Source: Agelas oroides
Taxonomy: Eukaryota; Porifera; Demospongiae; Agelasida; Agelasidae
Assembly (NCBI GenBank): GCA_949130485.1
Contig: OX422188.1
Coordinates: forward strand, 323,391 to 387,390
Direction: 5' to 3'
DNA: 64,000 nt
Each line of letters starts with the position of its first letter. Position 1 is the stretch's first letter. The notes below the pieces were generated by a model. That model was given only the letters and a program-made list of their open reading frames with translations, ran no database searches and was not told the DNA's origin. Of the stretch, positions 13,301-23,979 are shown piece by piece. Made by a program: the position numbers and the translations under genes.

Positions 13301-16300
13301 TCTGGCTCACCTTTGAATGTACCTCAAGATGCTCCCAGTGTTTAGTGCTACATAGCAATTGTAGTAAACTGGGCATTTATGAGGTACAAGATACTTAACA
13401 AAGTAGCATTTCAATTTTGAGAACTGTACATCAAATACACTAAATATGACTTACGGTCACTTTGGCGAATCCTACATAAGGTCGTTCGCCTCCTGTAGCT
13501 CACCACATTAGAGATGTTGCTCACAATTTGCAGAGCTACTTCAAAACTTTCTCGAGCTTCATTAATATCATCGTCAAATATATGAATTGCTTCCATCAGT
13601 TGAGTTTGCGCTGCTGGAATTTCCCTTACAATTACTGTAGCATTGAAATCATTTACTGCAGCATTGAAATCATTTACTGCATAGAAAGATAGGCATACAT
13701 TAATAAACTGTACTGTTTAGTTGTATATTTCATGGTTTCTGGTTTCTAATTCCTACACATTCCCAACCAGAACATCCCAGTGGATATTGCATGGGTGAAG
13801 ACCCTTCACCACAGTTGTTATCCAGTAACATGTTGTGCCTCTGTCTTTTCCAAGCGTACTTGTATACCCATTAAAGCAAAGCCCCTTGATGCCTGATTAC
13901 TGTTTGCTGGAGCTGGTGGTCAGCTCACAGTGCTACACCCACTAATAAGATACAACCTACGCCTGTAATAGATTTGGCCAAAACAGTAATGTTGCAATAG
14001 ATGAAATTTCACATTTCGTACCTGTAGCATTTCTCGCTGTGGGTGTCAGTTGAATTTCTAGGGGGATTTCAAGACTCCTTTCAATAAGTTCAACAACAAC
14101 AGTACATGGAGAGTTTGGTCGTGATACATCTCCGGGTTCTCCTTCATCTCCAGTGTAGTCATCTTCAGAAAATCCAATCACTACATCTGAAAATGAAATG
14201 ATAGTAGCACTCATTATTTCCAATGCTGACTACAAAGATTCTAACTTTATAATGGTCAAGGCTATCCAGCCTTGTTCTCAGGTCTCACTTGCTTTGATTA
14301 ATTTTGCTAATGTCGCAGTGATTCAGTCTGGGAATATGAGACCGCACGCAAACCAAATACGGATAGTGCTCCGTTTTGCATACTGCAAACAGTCAAAAAC
14401 TGGGAAGGTCTGGGAACGAGGCTAGTATATGCCATAGGCGCTCTATTTAATATATCTTTTCAAATTCTGTGTCATGCATTATATTTCTAATTATACATCT
14501 TAAAATTATACAGATAATTAGAGAGCCTGTTCATAGGCACTAGCAGCTAACCCTAACCCTGACTTGCCAAACTTCTGTAACTTGGGGGGAGGCCTGGTTC
14601 ATTTTATCACATGAATGACGTACGTGTCTACCTTGGTAGACAGAGGGGGGGAGGGGTCCCTGATCGAAACAAAGAGTTTGAGGCCTTTTCTTGTAGTTTC
14701 TGTCCCAAGCACTGGAGTTTTGAACGTTCACAGAGCCAAAAACGTACCGCTCCTTGTTCAAAACGAAGAACACATGCGTGAAACTCATTCTTTCAATCGG
14801 GGACCCCTTCCCCCTCTGTCTACCTAGGTAGACGCTGGTGTCACTTTCATGATAAAATGGACCAGACCTCCCCCCTCCGTTTTTGCATACTGCAAGGAAT
14901 CAAAAACTGGACGGTGGGAAGGCCTGGGAACGAGGCTAGGCATATACTATCTTTATGATACTTGACACAGTACATAGCTACATCCAGGCCTACAGGCCTA
15001 CTATGCTAGACCAACACAATTATCCTTATCCTTATCCTATATGGGCCTATAAATATCTGATGATGTTGCTCAGATCAACCCTATAAGGTAATAATCACAG
15101 TTACCTGTCACATCAATAATTGTGATGGTTGATGCATTCTGGAAGAAAATGTTTCCAGCACTGTCAACTGCATCTTGTGTCGGGTTTGTCAATGTGAGTT
15201 GCTGCGTTAGTACTTCAGTTCCTTCAATCTTATCATCAGCTACAGCACTGACGCCCACTTCAGACGTCCTTCGTGCTGAAGGAAACAGTTGGAGCTGAAT
15301 ATTGTTACCACATCCTGTATCAGAGTAGTCACCTGGATCTGTTGAAAGAGAATTTTACTGTCATTAGTATTGTTCAAAGTATTCCTGCGATATGTATAAG
15401 CATTGACACGCAGTTGTATTTACTGTAGTTTGACTTGCTAGCTGGCCTAAACAAGAGCTCTAACACTGTTTTAAGTCATTATACATATGTACAAGTATTC
15501 TATATCCTCTTCTCAAGTGTTGTCAAGTGAGTTAACTCAGCTGAGTAGATACTTTTGTAGTTTTTCTCAAGGGTTGATTATTACCAGGCTGAGTTACTTG
15601 CAAACTACATAAGTACACAGAGATGCTACAAGATGTAGGCCTGAAAGCTAGGTATACAAAGACATGCTGGAACCCATGTTACATGTAAATACAGAGGCTC
15701 TTCCAATATGCATTCATGACTTACCGGCTGCCTGAGGACCACCACCACTGGAACTGTCAGTACATGTGAATGAGAAATCAAAATTCAGAATTCGAGTACT
15801 GGCAGGTTCCATGCGTGTGTTTCCTTTAACATCCAGGATAACTCTGATTACTTCCTGTGTAGCTCCTTCGTCCAACACAAAATCAGTGGTTTCAAAACCG
15901 TGAACTGAGGAAACAGACAAACACAACACAACCCAGTAAAACCAGAATAGGGTCTTTAACTCACTGATCTTTCTATTGCTTGCACCTCCACCAACTCATG
16001 GCTTGTTAGTCACACACATCTCTATATATGGTGACCCTATCCTGGTCTACCAAATATGTAGAATGGCTGTCTTCTTAACCCTTTAACCACCAATGACACT
16101 ATTTGGCATCATCTGACTTTGGCCGCATGTTATCACGTGGCACAATCCACTTTGACGAGAGGCTGTGCACTAGCAAAAAGGGTGAGATAGGGGGAAGTGG
16201 GCAGGTTTAGGCACGGGTGCCATGCACATGGCAGCTGCCTTGACTGGCTGTAGAATGGCCTTGGTCGGCAATGGCTGAACCATTTCTCACCTTGTTACCA

Positions 16301-19300
16301 CAAACAGGTGTAGTAACCACCCCTTTCCCCTTGTAGGGGCACAATTTCTTGTACTGTAGGCAGTTTTCAGTCAGGAGGAGCGTTGGCTGGTCAGAGAGCC
16401 CTGACCATTGAAAGCTCACTAATGAGTGGGTGTGGTCAAGGTTATGAACCCCCAGAAAACTGCTCAAAAAAAGCTTGGGCTCAAGTTTCCAGTGCTAGCT
16501 CTTAGCAGAAGTGGAAATACAGACTAAAGAAAGTATCCATATAATCTAAACAAGACTTCAAGTGAATGGCCTACGGTGGTTAATGGGTCAATATGGTCTA
16601 GTATAAACCTGAACAAGCCCCACATGTTCTTTGGTCATGTGGTGGACAAAGTTTCCTGGTTGTTGTTAGGCAGTACCTTACATTCGCCCACCAGGTAGTT
16701 TAGTATCAAAGTGTAATTTATAGTCAACCAGTTATTTGTTAAGAGACTAAAGCTAAGATTAGTTGTTCTGAGAAAGACTGTCTGCAGTGCTCTGTTCACT
16801 ACACAATTCATTGCATATAGTAAGATTGACCCTTGACAGCTTCTACTAAATTCACATGGATGGTACTACACATATATAGCAATTGCTCACCAATGCACTG
16901 TCGACATACCCCTGAACCATTACGAAAGGATAAACCACTTCCAAGGCAGCATTCCTCAACAGTGTTCACACCAGTGACCATGTTTCCTCCACAGTCACTA
17001 GCATCATGGCATGTGTGGTTTATTAGTACTGTGGAAGGACACAAAGTAAAGAGTGAGTGCAGTAATGTACAGGAAGAGAACACATAAAGATGGTGCCTGC
17101 CATCAATGTTTTTAAAAAAGGAAATTTTTAAGGTTGTGTCTGCACTATTTCTAGTGGCCATGGGAGAATCCTTGTGACAACAGTATATTCAAACTATACC
17201 CAAACAAAAGTAGTCCTGAGGTTATTCACTTGCACATGTAGTGGGCACATGCTTTTGTGTACTTAGCTAGTGCCTATTATGGTGAGAAAAGGAACTGTGT
17301 CAGAAAGTAAATGAAGTCATGTGGCAATTCTGTGTAAATCAACGCCATTTCTTGTTCCGTAAATCAATGCCATTTCTTGTTCCTTCTCTGAAGTATTATA
17401 GTACAGGTCTTTGCAGGCAGGTTGAGGGAATGCTGCAGAGTAACAAGTTACTCATGCGTGCCTACATAATTAAATAATGACAAGGACTAATCATGAAGAT
17501 GGTACCTGGTTGTAATTAAGAGCAAAAGGAATGATCCAACTGTAATATAACATTAAGACCTTTGTGAGCCTTACACTCACACCACTGTGCCAACTGTCCA
17601 CTCTTTAATTCTTTTTTTGTTGTTGTTGTTGTCTTAAAATAACTAATTGCATTACTTACATGCATACAACAACATAATTGAGTTCATAAAGCCGCAAATG
17701 AAAGTTATTACTCAGGGAAGGTAACCTTGTCTTGTATGTTACATATGTATGGTACCAAGAGCGTATGATGACATCTTTGTTATTATCCCTCCACAATAAA
17801 ACATTATCATGCACTATTGATGGCACACTGTGCCTGCCATCAATGTTTTTAAGGAAATTTTTAAGGTTGTGTTTGCACTATTCCTAGTGGCCATGGGAGA
17901 ATCCTTGTGACAACAGTATATTCAAACTATACCCAAACAAAAGTAGTCCTGAGGTTATTCACTTGCACATGTAGTGGGCACATGCTTTTGTGTACTTAGC
18001 TAGTGCCTATTATGGTGAGAAAAGGAACTGTGTCAGAAAGTAAATGAAGTCATGTGGCAATTCTGTGTAAATCAATGCCATTTCTTGTTCCGTAAATCAA
18101 TGCCATTTCTTGTTCAGTAAATTAACGCCATTTCTTGTTCAGTAAATTAACGCCATTTCTTGTTCCTTCTCTGAAGTATTATGGTACAGGTCTTTGCGGG
18201 CAGGTTGAAGGAATGCTGCAGAGTAACAAGTTACTCATGCATGTCTATATAATTAAATAATGACAAGGGCTATCTCAAATACTGTAGGAAGTCATTATCC
18301 AAACACGTTGGGACAAGAGGGAGTTCAGATAACTGAAATGTTTGGATAAGTAATGCAAAGCAGATTACTTTCCATTTAACATACAGCAAAATTTATCATT
18401 ATTTTGGGAGTTCAGATTACTGAAGATTCGGATAACTGAAGTTTGGATAGGTGACTTCCTACTGTACAACACTTTCCATTATTCAATGAGCATGAGTGAC
18501 TTGCTACTCTGCTACTGTACAGCCATTCCCTTAACCTACCTACAAAGTACCCTTGTCCCCAGGCCCCTCCTGAAAAATCGGGAAAAGGGCCTGGTTACAT
18601 TTGCAAAAATTCCCGTATGTGCTGTGTCAGCAGTAGCCGATGAATCACGTTTGTCCATTACCAATTACTAAATTCTTGACCATGTGAGAGTAGTTTACGG
18701 AGGGTTACGGGGACTTTACTAAAATTTACAAGAGAGTACGGAGGTATCCTAGTATGTCATTACACCCTGGGACAGACACTGAAAAACCATAGGGTACCCT
18801 TATTAAATGGGATAGCACAATGGAGCCATCCATTCTACCTAAGCAGCTACTCTTGCTACCTGTAGGCAAAGTCTGAACACAGCCAGGCTTGTGATGCATA
18901 GTCCTTACTTGAGGCATCTTAGAGAAAGGCTGGCAGATGGGGGGTCGCCACGCATCAGCTGTGAAGCAGAATCTCTGCCTTCTGTGTTCAGTCTGTCTAC
19001 ACAACTGTTTAATAGCGCTTGTATACATACACATACGGTAGGTACTCACACTTCCAGCTGCCTGTTCCGATGTCGCTGCCAACACAACTGCTGTCCATTG
19101 TACAATAGGTGCGCACACTCTGACTGTCCTTCCTGGCTGTCTTCTATAAACGTCATCTTTAGCTTACCTTGGAGCTAGCTGCCTAAGGCTATCTATGCTG
19201 GCTGCCAAGTTGTATGAAAATCTTACTTACGGTCACGTTAAATTACAGCATTTAAAAGCATGGAACGACGTACGCCAGATAATATATATATGAAAAATCG

Positions 19301-20985
19301 CAATTCAACTCACTAGTGTGGGGCTCACTCACGCTCACCCCAATGAACTGTGGCAGCTTCTCATAGACTGATGTTGGCACACCCTTTCAAATGAAGCTGT
19401 TGTTATTCCTGTGCCTCAGACAAACACACTTTTGCTACTTCTAACATAATTATAGCTATGTCTCAGAAGCCACCACATGCAAGCTCATCTACACCAAAAG
19501 AAGCAATTTTTTCATCCTGTAGTGGTAATTACTCATACGTCTCAAACACAGGGTAATAATGTAACTATTTGCCTCATTGCTCAGAAACCAATATGCATAT
19601 TATGTCGGCCATATTCGGTTCAGGCAGAGAAGTAAGAAAAATTTTAGGACCTAAAATACTGCTTTTCTCAGAATCATGATTTTTTTTATCACAGAAAGTT
19701 TTTACTGGTCTAAGCCAGTTTAAGCCCAAGGTGACTTACCACAATCAAAGTTGACATTGGCCACTTGGGGAGCTGTGCAATTTGCCACACACACGTCATT
19801 CTCATAGTAGTTGCAACAGCCACTGTCCAACCTATTGAAGCACATCATGAGACCACTGCTGCAAGCTGAGTTGCAAGCTAAGAGGAGGTGGGGGGAGGGA
19901 AGAAAGTCAAACAGATAAACCCACAACCAAATGGAATGTAGCCTTCACATCAGTCACTTGATGTGCGCGCAAGTGGGCAATAGGCCCAAAAGTGATCTGG
20001 TCAACTCTAAAACTGAAAGCAAAAGTATACTGCACTAGTCTCAAACCCTGGGCTCAGACTATTAACGCACATACATTGACAGATCTACTTATTCTTGGTC
20101 ATCCCAAGGGACTTCAGCACAGTAAGCTCATCACCATCACCAGACACTCATTATCTAGCTATGTGGGTGCATCAATTAGAATTGCATATGCTGGAAACAG
20201 GGGAGGGCCTGTGCCTCCGTAGGCTCCCCCCTTAAAATCGCCAGTGATATGCACAATGCTTACCAGTCGTAAAGTCAAAAGTAGTGGCTACTTGTCACAA
20301 TACGAGTTTTCCAAACTGTAAACACACTTGAACATGCAGTTACCACGAGACATACCAGAAAAGTAGGAAAACTAGCTAGATCATGTGATGACTGACAATG
20401 GTTTCAAAAATGAGGGGTTGCAGGAGGTGTGTTCATTGATGGAAAACTATGTTAAAAAAAGCAATTAAACTTACATCCACAGTGCTGCGAGTTATTAGTG
20501 AGACCACTAAATGAAGCTCGCATTGGACTGACACACACTCCACAGTCACTTCTTCTGGGGGTTGAGAAACTGCCATCTGGGGGGGTTGTGATAATGTTGG
20601 CAGCACTGCCGCCCACGCTGGCAGACCAACTAGTGCGAACACATTCGAACTCAAACTGGGAAAGTGTGGGATTTCCAGTACACTCGGAGGCAGAGGGAGG
20701 ACCAGTGCAGGTGTAGTTAACGATTACCGACACTGCGCTGAACGTGTCCCGAGTCCGTCCACTTCTGAGACACACAACGTGTGTGGCGTGTACTTGCACA
20801 GTTACAGGTGCAGAAGGGTCTCCGCTCACAACGCGAAACACATCTACGACCAGCCCAGTTGAAGATGGCGCATCTGCACTTCCCAGGAGGGTTTCATTAA
20901 ACAATGGGCAATCGTTCTGAGCTTTCGAAAAAGAGAGGATCAAGATCAGATAGAGAAGCGGTGCCATAAATTTACACAGCCCCAT
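9313..20985 (-). CDS. Secreted five-Calx-beta-domain paralogue, 14 predicted exons
   Basis: Exons: 20475-20985, 19740-19877, 16891-17028, 15725-15904, 15105-15338, 14022-14186, 13455-13676, 12724-13110, 12029-12184, 11610-11906, 10964-11113, 10576-10803, 9808-10377, 9313-9632. The total is 3,696 nt, in frame, 1,231 residues. All internal junctions are phase 1 with GT-AG borders. The protein has a signal peptide, a cysteine-containing N-terminal region of about 148 residues, an EGF-like cysteine exon, a CC/C-x2-C module, five Calx-beta domains and the C-terminal region shared with the giant gene. A secreted adhesion or matrix role is inferred from family and architecture. It lies 2.1 kb downstream of the giant gene's stop in the same orientation, as expected for a tandem duplicate. 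An exon missed in the long introns (17029-19739, 15905-16890) cannot be excluded. Confidence 0.83.
14270..14425. mobile_element. Small element with CCTTGTTCTCAG/CTGGGAACGAGGCTAG ends, in an intron
   Basis: The ends belong to the same family as the elements at 26778-26877 and 57345-57452. It lies in the intron between paralogue exons 5 and 6. Confidence 0.5.
14584..14877. mobile_element. Foldback element of about 294 bp in an intron
   Basis: GGGGGAGGCCTGGTTCATTT at the left is mirrored by AAATGGACCAGACCTCCCCCC at the right. Nested inside are TCTACCTTGGTAGACAGAGG and CCTCTGTCTACCTAGGTAGA. It has no coding capacity. Confidence 0.65.
16077..16589. mobile_element. Element with AACCCTTTAACCACC ends, about 0.5 kb
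   Basis: It begins AACCCTTTAACCACCAATG and ends GGTGGTTAATGGGT. Internal blocks (AGGTTTAGGCACGGG, GAGTGGGTGTGGTCAAGG) recur at 120-180 and, inverted, in 26189-26635. It lies in the intron between paralogue exons 3 and 4. Confidence 0.6.
16891..17028 (-). other. Paralogue exon 3: conserved CC/C-x2-C module
   Basis: This exon has 46 codons and symmetrical phase. Key residues are TCHDASDCGG, ECCLGSGLSFRNG and CRQCIG. The exon at 3535-3672 has the same length and nearly the same motifs, and 59142-59282 is a more distant relative, so this module marks the family's N terminus. Confidence 0.75.
17093..18268. repeat. Direct duplication of about 400 bp inside an intron
   Basis: 17093-17488 and 17831-18268 are near-identical, beginning GTGCCTGCCATCAATG and ending near AATAATGACAAGG. 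A 25-bp tandem motif (GTAAATCAATGCCATTTCTT plus GTTCC) has two copies in the first and four in the second. The intron (17029-19739) shows no exon I can support. Confidence 0.8.
19740..19877 (-). other. Paralogue exon 2: EGF-like cysteine module
   Basis: This exon of 46 codons is phase 1 at both ends. It has eight cysteines, spaced C-x3-C-x6-C-x7-CC-x7-C-x3-C-x12-C, ending NFDCG before a GTAAGT donor. The spacing is loosely EGF-like. It is absent from the giant gene as traced. Confidence 0.6.
20475..20985 (-). other. Paralogue exon 1: signal peptide plus unrecognised cysteine domain
   Basis: The exon has 170 codons plus one base. It starts MGLCKF, then a hydrophobic run (APLLYLILILSF) and a likely cleavage near SKAQ-NDCP. 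The next 148 residues contain paired features such as IVNYTC, FEFEC and CGVCVSP, and end QHCG at a GTAAGT donor. The giant gene and the third gene lack this region and instead have a tiny signal-peptide exon. I do not recognise the family. Confidence 0.7.
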
Positions 20986-21672
20986 GGCTTAGCGCAAATG
21001 CTTGTCACAGCGCTTGGTCACAACTATGAAGCCGCCTTTGATGTATGCGCATGTGCAATGAGCTTGAGCTTTTGGAATGTCTTTTAAATGTATGTGTTTG
21101 GTGTATGTAAGCAATCGTGCTCCATGTTGAGCGTTATCGATGAACCTTTGAACCTTTGGACAGCAACATCACATACATAGTCCAGCAGTGCAAGATACTA
21201 AAATCTCAGCTTGGAACTGACATTGTTGCTAAATGCCTCCACGATCAAGAAAATGCCACCTCCATTGTGCAATCCTCCAAAAAGGGTACCACAAACTTCT
21301 ATTTGTATCACTCTCGCACCACCCTTCAACCAAGCTAGTTACCACTATTCCAGTGTCATCATCCTAGAGACAGCTCTGGAACATGGCCCTTGATAGAGGG
21401 ACGAAAGGAACTCGTAGTATGTAATTTTATTCAAAGAACTGAGCCGCCTGCGCATCAGAGAAAAATTGTGTAAATTATGCGACCACGCTGTACGTACATA
21501 AACAAACTGCATGCCTGTGAACATCATCCCACTTTTTGGGGTGAACTCTTTAGTGAAGTAGTTGTCACCACTCTAAAAGAGGACTTGTCTGATTCTATTT
21601 TTTCTGTAATCAACTGTATATCAGACTGCAATTAATTGTGACATTAGCACTATTTATTATTTACTGCATATG

Positions 21673-21778
21673 TAATAGTTATATCCCTCCCTGGGGGGTG
21701 GTCGTTTTACACATTAGTGTCGGGCGTAGCCCGACACCAATGTGCAAGACCACACCCCAGGGAGGGATATAACTATTA
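21673..21778. repeat. Long hairpin with near-perfect arms of about 50 bp
   Basis: TAATAGTTATATCCCTCCCT at the left is mirrored by AGGGAGGGATATAACTATTA. The arms meet at GTGTCGGGC-GTAG-CCCGACAC. It lies in the spacer between the giant gene and its paralogue. Confidence 0.85.
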
Positions 21779-21859
21779 TATAACCTGTTACCTAGGCAAC
21801 ATCACTGTAGAAGAGAGATATGGGCAACATTCTTATATGTTGCCTAGGTAACAGGTTAT
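21779..21859. repeat. Adjacent second inverted repeat
   Basis: ATAACCTGTTACCTAGGCAA at the left, with its complement TTGCCTAGGTAACAGGTTAT at the right. It directly abuts the hairpin at 21673-21778. Confidence 0.85.
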
Positions 21860-22227
21860 ATTGCTGTATTTTGTAATGCCAATGCCCTTCCAGGTTAATT
21901 GTGCTATATGAACCTTTGGACAGGTCAGTAGCCTTGTTCTATCAACTAAGTTGGAGAAATGTGTTCCCAGGCCTTCCAATTAATGTACCAACAAAAAGTG
22001 CGTTTCTGAAACAAAAATAGTGTGTAAGGTTGGACAGGAATTTAAGTTTGTGGGGGAGGCTATAGGTTGTGGTACACTTGTAACTTCGTTGCTGGAATGA
22101 TGTGACCCCTTTGTTTGTCAAAAAGGCACTACCAATTAAGTAGGGTGTGCCTTGCTAGCCAAGTAGAAGTGTATATATGTATGTCTGGCTTCACCTGTGG
22201 ATAAAAGCGTTATGCTTTTTGAGGTGC

Positions 22228-22755
22228 AGTTTAGTCTTCATTGATACTTCAAAGAAAATGTTTACTAAGTGTTAAAGGCAATTGTCATAGCTATGTTATG
22301 GCAATGTTAGTATGAAGGTTTGGAATGCCCAGTAATGGCTTGCATTACCATGAAGTCAATGGCCAAGACTACAGCATAGTCTTTTATGGGGCAGCATAAA
22401 ATTTTTTTTTTTTTTTAAACTGAAATCTCTGCCTGACCATATACACCACCAATATACACCTGTTGGTACGTTCCCAGGGCCTCCCCTCCTCCAGTTTTTG
22501 ATTGCATATCAGCGGTTTGCAGTTGATACTTCAATGAAAACATTTTGCAGTTGGCAACAGAGAACTTTGCTTCACAATCATTCTCACACAACACAGCATA
22601 TTATGTTAAGGGCTGTTGTCATACCTATGTAATGGCTATGTTAGTACGTAGGTTTGAAATGCTCAGCCAAAAGGCTTGCATTACGTCAATGGCAAAGACT
22701 GAGGCACATGCCAGTCTTTTATGCACCAGAAGGGTGGAGGGCAGCATAAATTTTG
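22228..22755. repeat. Imperfect direct repeat in the spacer
   Basis: 22228-22405 and 22520-22755 share a GATACTTCAA start, GTCATA(G/C)CTATGT, GTTAGTA, GGCTTGCATTAC and GGCAGCATAAA. Apart from the repeats listed, the spacer 20986-23054 shows no gene I can support. Confidence 0.55.
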
Positions 22756-23024
22756 TAACACTGCTGGTGTAGCACAACCAGATGTTCTAATGCAGGATTT
22801 CCAAGATCAAAGATGGTTCTGCAACTTTACCAGCTGTTCATTGCCATGGTAACTATTATCACTCATGTACTATGTTGGGCATGTTACCATACAAGTCAAG
22901 CTGTATAAAGAACACAGTCCCATCACCATGGCAATCAAAATATCCAAGAGGAGTGGGTGGTTGTTTTGGTAGGCACAAACATCTTGGAAACTACATGCCC
23001 AAATACAATAGCTACTATTCTAAA

Positions 23025-23030
23025 TTTAAT
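23025..23030 (-). terminator. Possible polyadenylation signal of the giant gene
   Basis: The minus strand reads ATTAAA, a common variant signal, 25 bp beyond the stop codon. This would give a very short 3' UTR. Only the hexamer supports it. Confidence 0.3.
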
Positions 23031-23054
23031 ACAGCACATATCTCATGTTAGTGG

Positions 23055-23979
23055 CTAGACAATGCATCTGTTGCTATCAAATTGGCTAAAGAAAAACTCT
23101 GTCTCAAATGCACCACTGACTCGATAATCTTCATATGTTCCCTCAATAACCGAATCATTTGGGTCTTCCACTTCATAGATAGGGCCTCCCTGTTGGTTCC
23201 CCACATAAAAGCAAGGACCTTTCTCAAATTCCCAAGTGATGTCATACAATAGTCCTGTAAATGCTCTTGGAATTTCAGAGGCAGGGTGTGTGACATTGAT
23301 TACATAGCGGTTCTCTGGTTCAACACCTTCCCGAAAGCTGCCTTCAAATGCAGAGATTTGAATTGGAATATTCCAAAACTGACCTGTGTATGGTAGAAAA
23401 CATATAAACAATTGTTTGTAACAGAAGAATGAAAACACCTACCAAGAAGTCCATGGGAACTCTCGTTGAGGTTCAAGCCACGGGCAATGACAAACTTGAT
23501 CATTCTTGCAGCAAACTGCTCCTCGGTAAAGGGGTCTGTGAGAGTATTGTTTTGGCAGATTGCCCACATCACAAGGGTGCTGCTAAGGTTGCAATTTGGG
23601 ACACTGATGCGGACACGATCAGGGTAGCGACGTACAAATATCCCGTGAGATCGGTAGTTTGTGGTCAATACTACCCCATCAACAGAAGCAGAACATCCCT
23701 GAAGATTCACAGAAATATTTTTGCACTGTCCATTATTGTTGACAGCTCTAACAGCAATGATGTTTATTCCATTCAGGTAATCTGTCACTGTAAAGTAGTG
23801 TGCATTCACAGACACACACTTATCAGTCACTAAGTTAAAGTATTTGTCTCTTTCGCCATGAATCTCAAAGCAAAGTGAAGCACTGTCAATTCCAATTCCA
23901 AGGTCCTGTATGCTAGGGAGAGGTACTGTCAGCAGTGGGTCACCAACAACAGTATCATTCACATGTGGAACTTCGGGTA
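23055..23979 (-). other. Giant gene, conserved two-exon C-terminal region (ITIH-C/VWD-like)
   Basis: Exons 23443-23979 (179 codons) and 23055-23383 (to the TAG stop) encode the C terminus. Visible motifs in order: VNDTVVGDPLLTVPL, SLCFEIHGE, FNLVTDKCVSVNAHY, NYRSHGIFVRRYP, VRISVPNC, IARGLNL, SSHGLLGQFWNIPI, YVGNQQGGPI and a final DSNRC. The GDP-L/LCFEI/FNLV-D/VNA pattern resembles the ITIH C-terminal and von Willebrand D folds. The gene at 9313-20985 has the same region. Equivalence to the 'Wreath' domain of sponge aggregation factors is possible but cannot be shown here. Confidence 0.75.

Larger units (their letters stand above)
10576..15904 (-). other. Paralogue Calx-beta domains 1-5
   Basis: Domain 1: 15725-15904 with 15105-15338. 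Domain 2: 14022-14186 with 13455-13676. Domain 3: 12724-13110, unsplit, 129 codons, ending QDDDG. Domain 4: 12029-12184 with 11610-11906. Domain 5: 10964-11113 with 10576-10803, ending TDNDL. A exons open with the VGFE-type strand. Domain 4's A exon (VVVVGF) parallels domain 4 of the giant gene. The intron between 14187 and 15104 contains a foldback element. Confidence 0.8.

Noticed and set aside
18726-19178. Possible signal-peptide exon ending at a GTGAGT donor near 19056
   Set aside because: The frame begins with GTG rather than ATG, and no acceptor or partner exon was in phase with it. I could not support an exon inside this intron.
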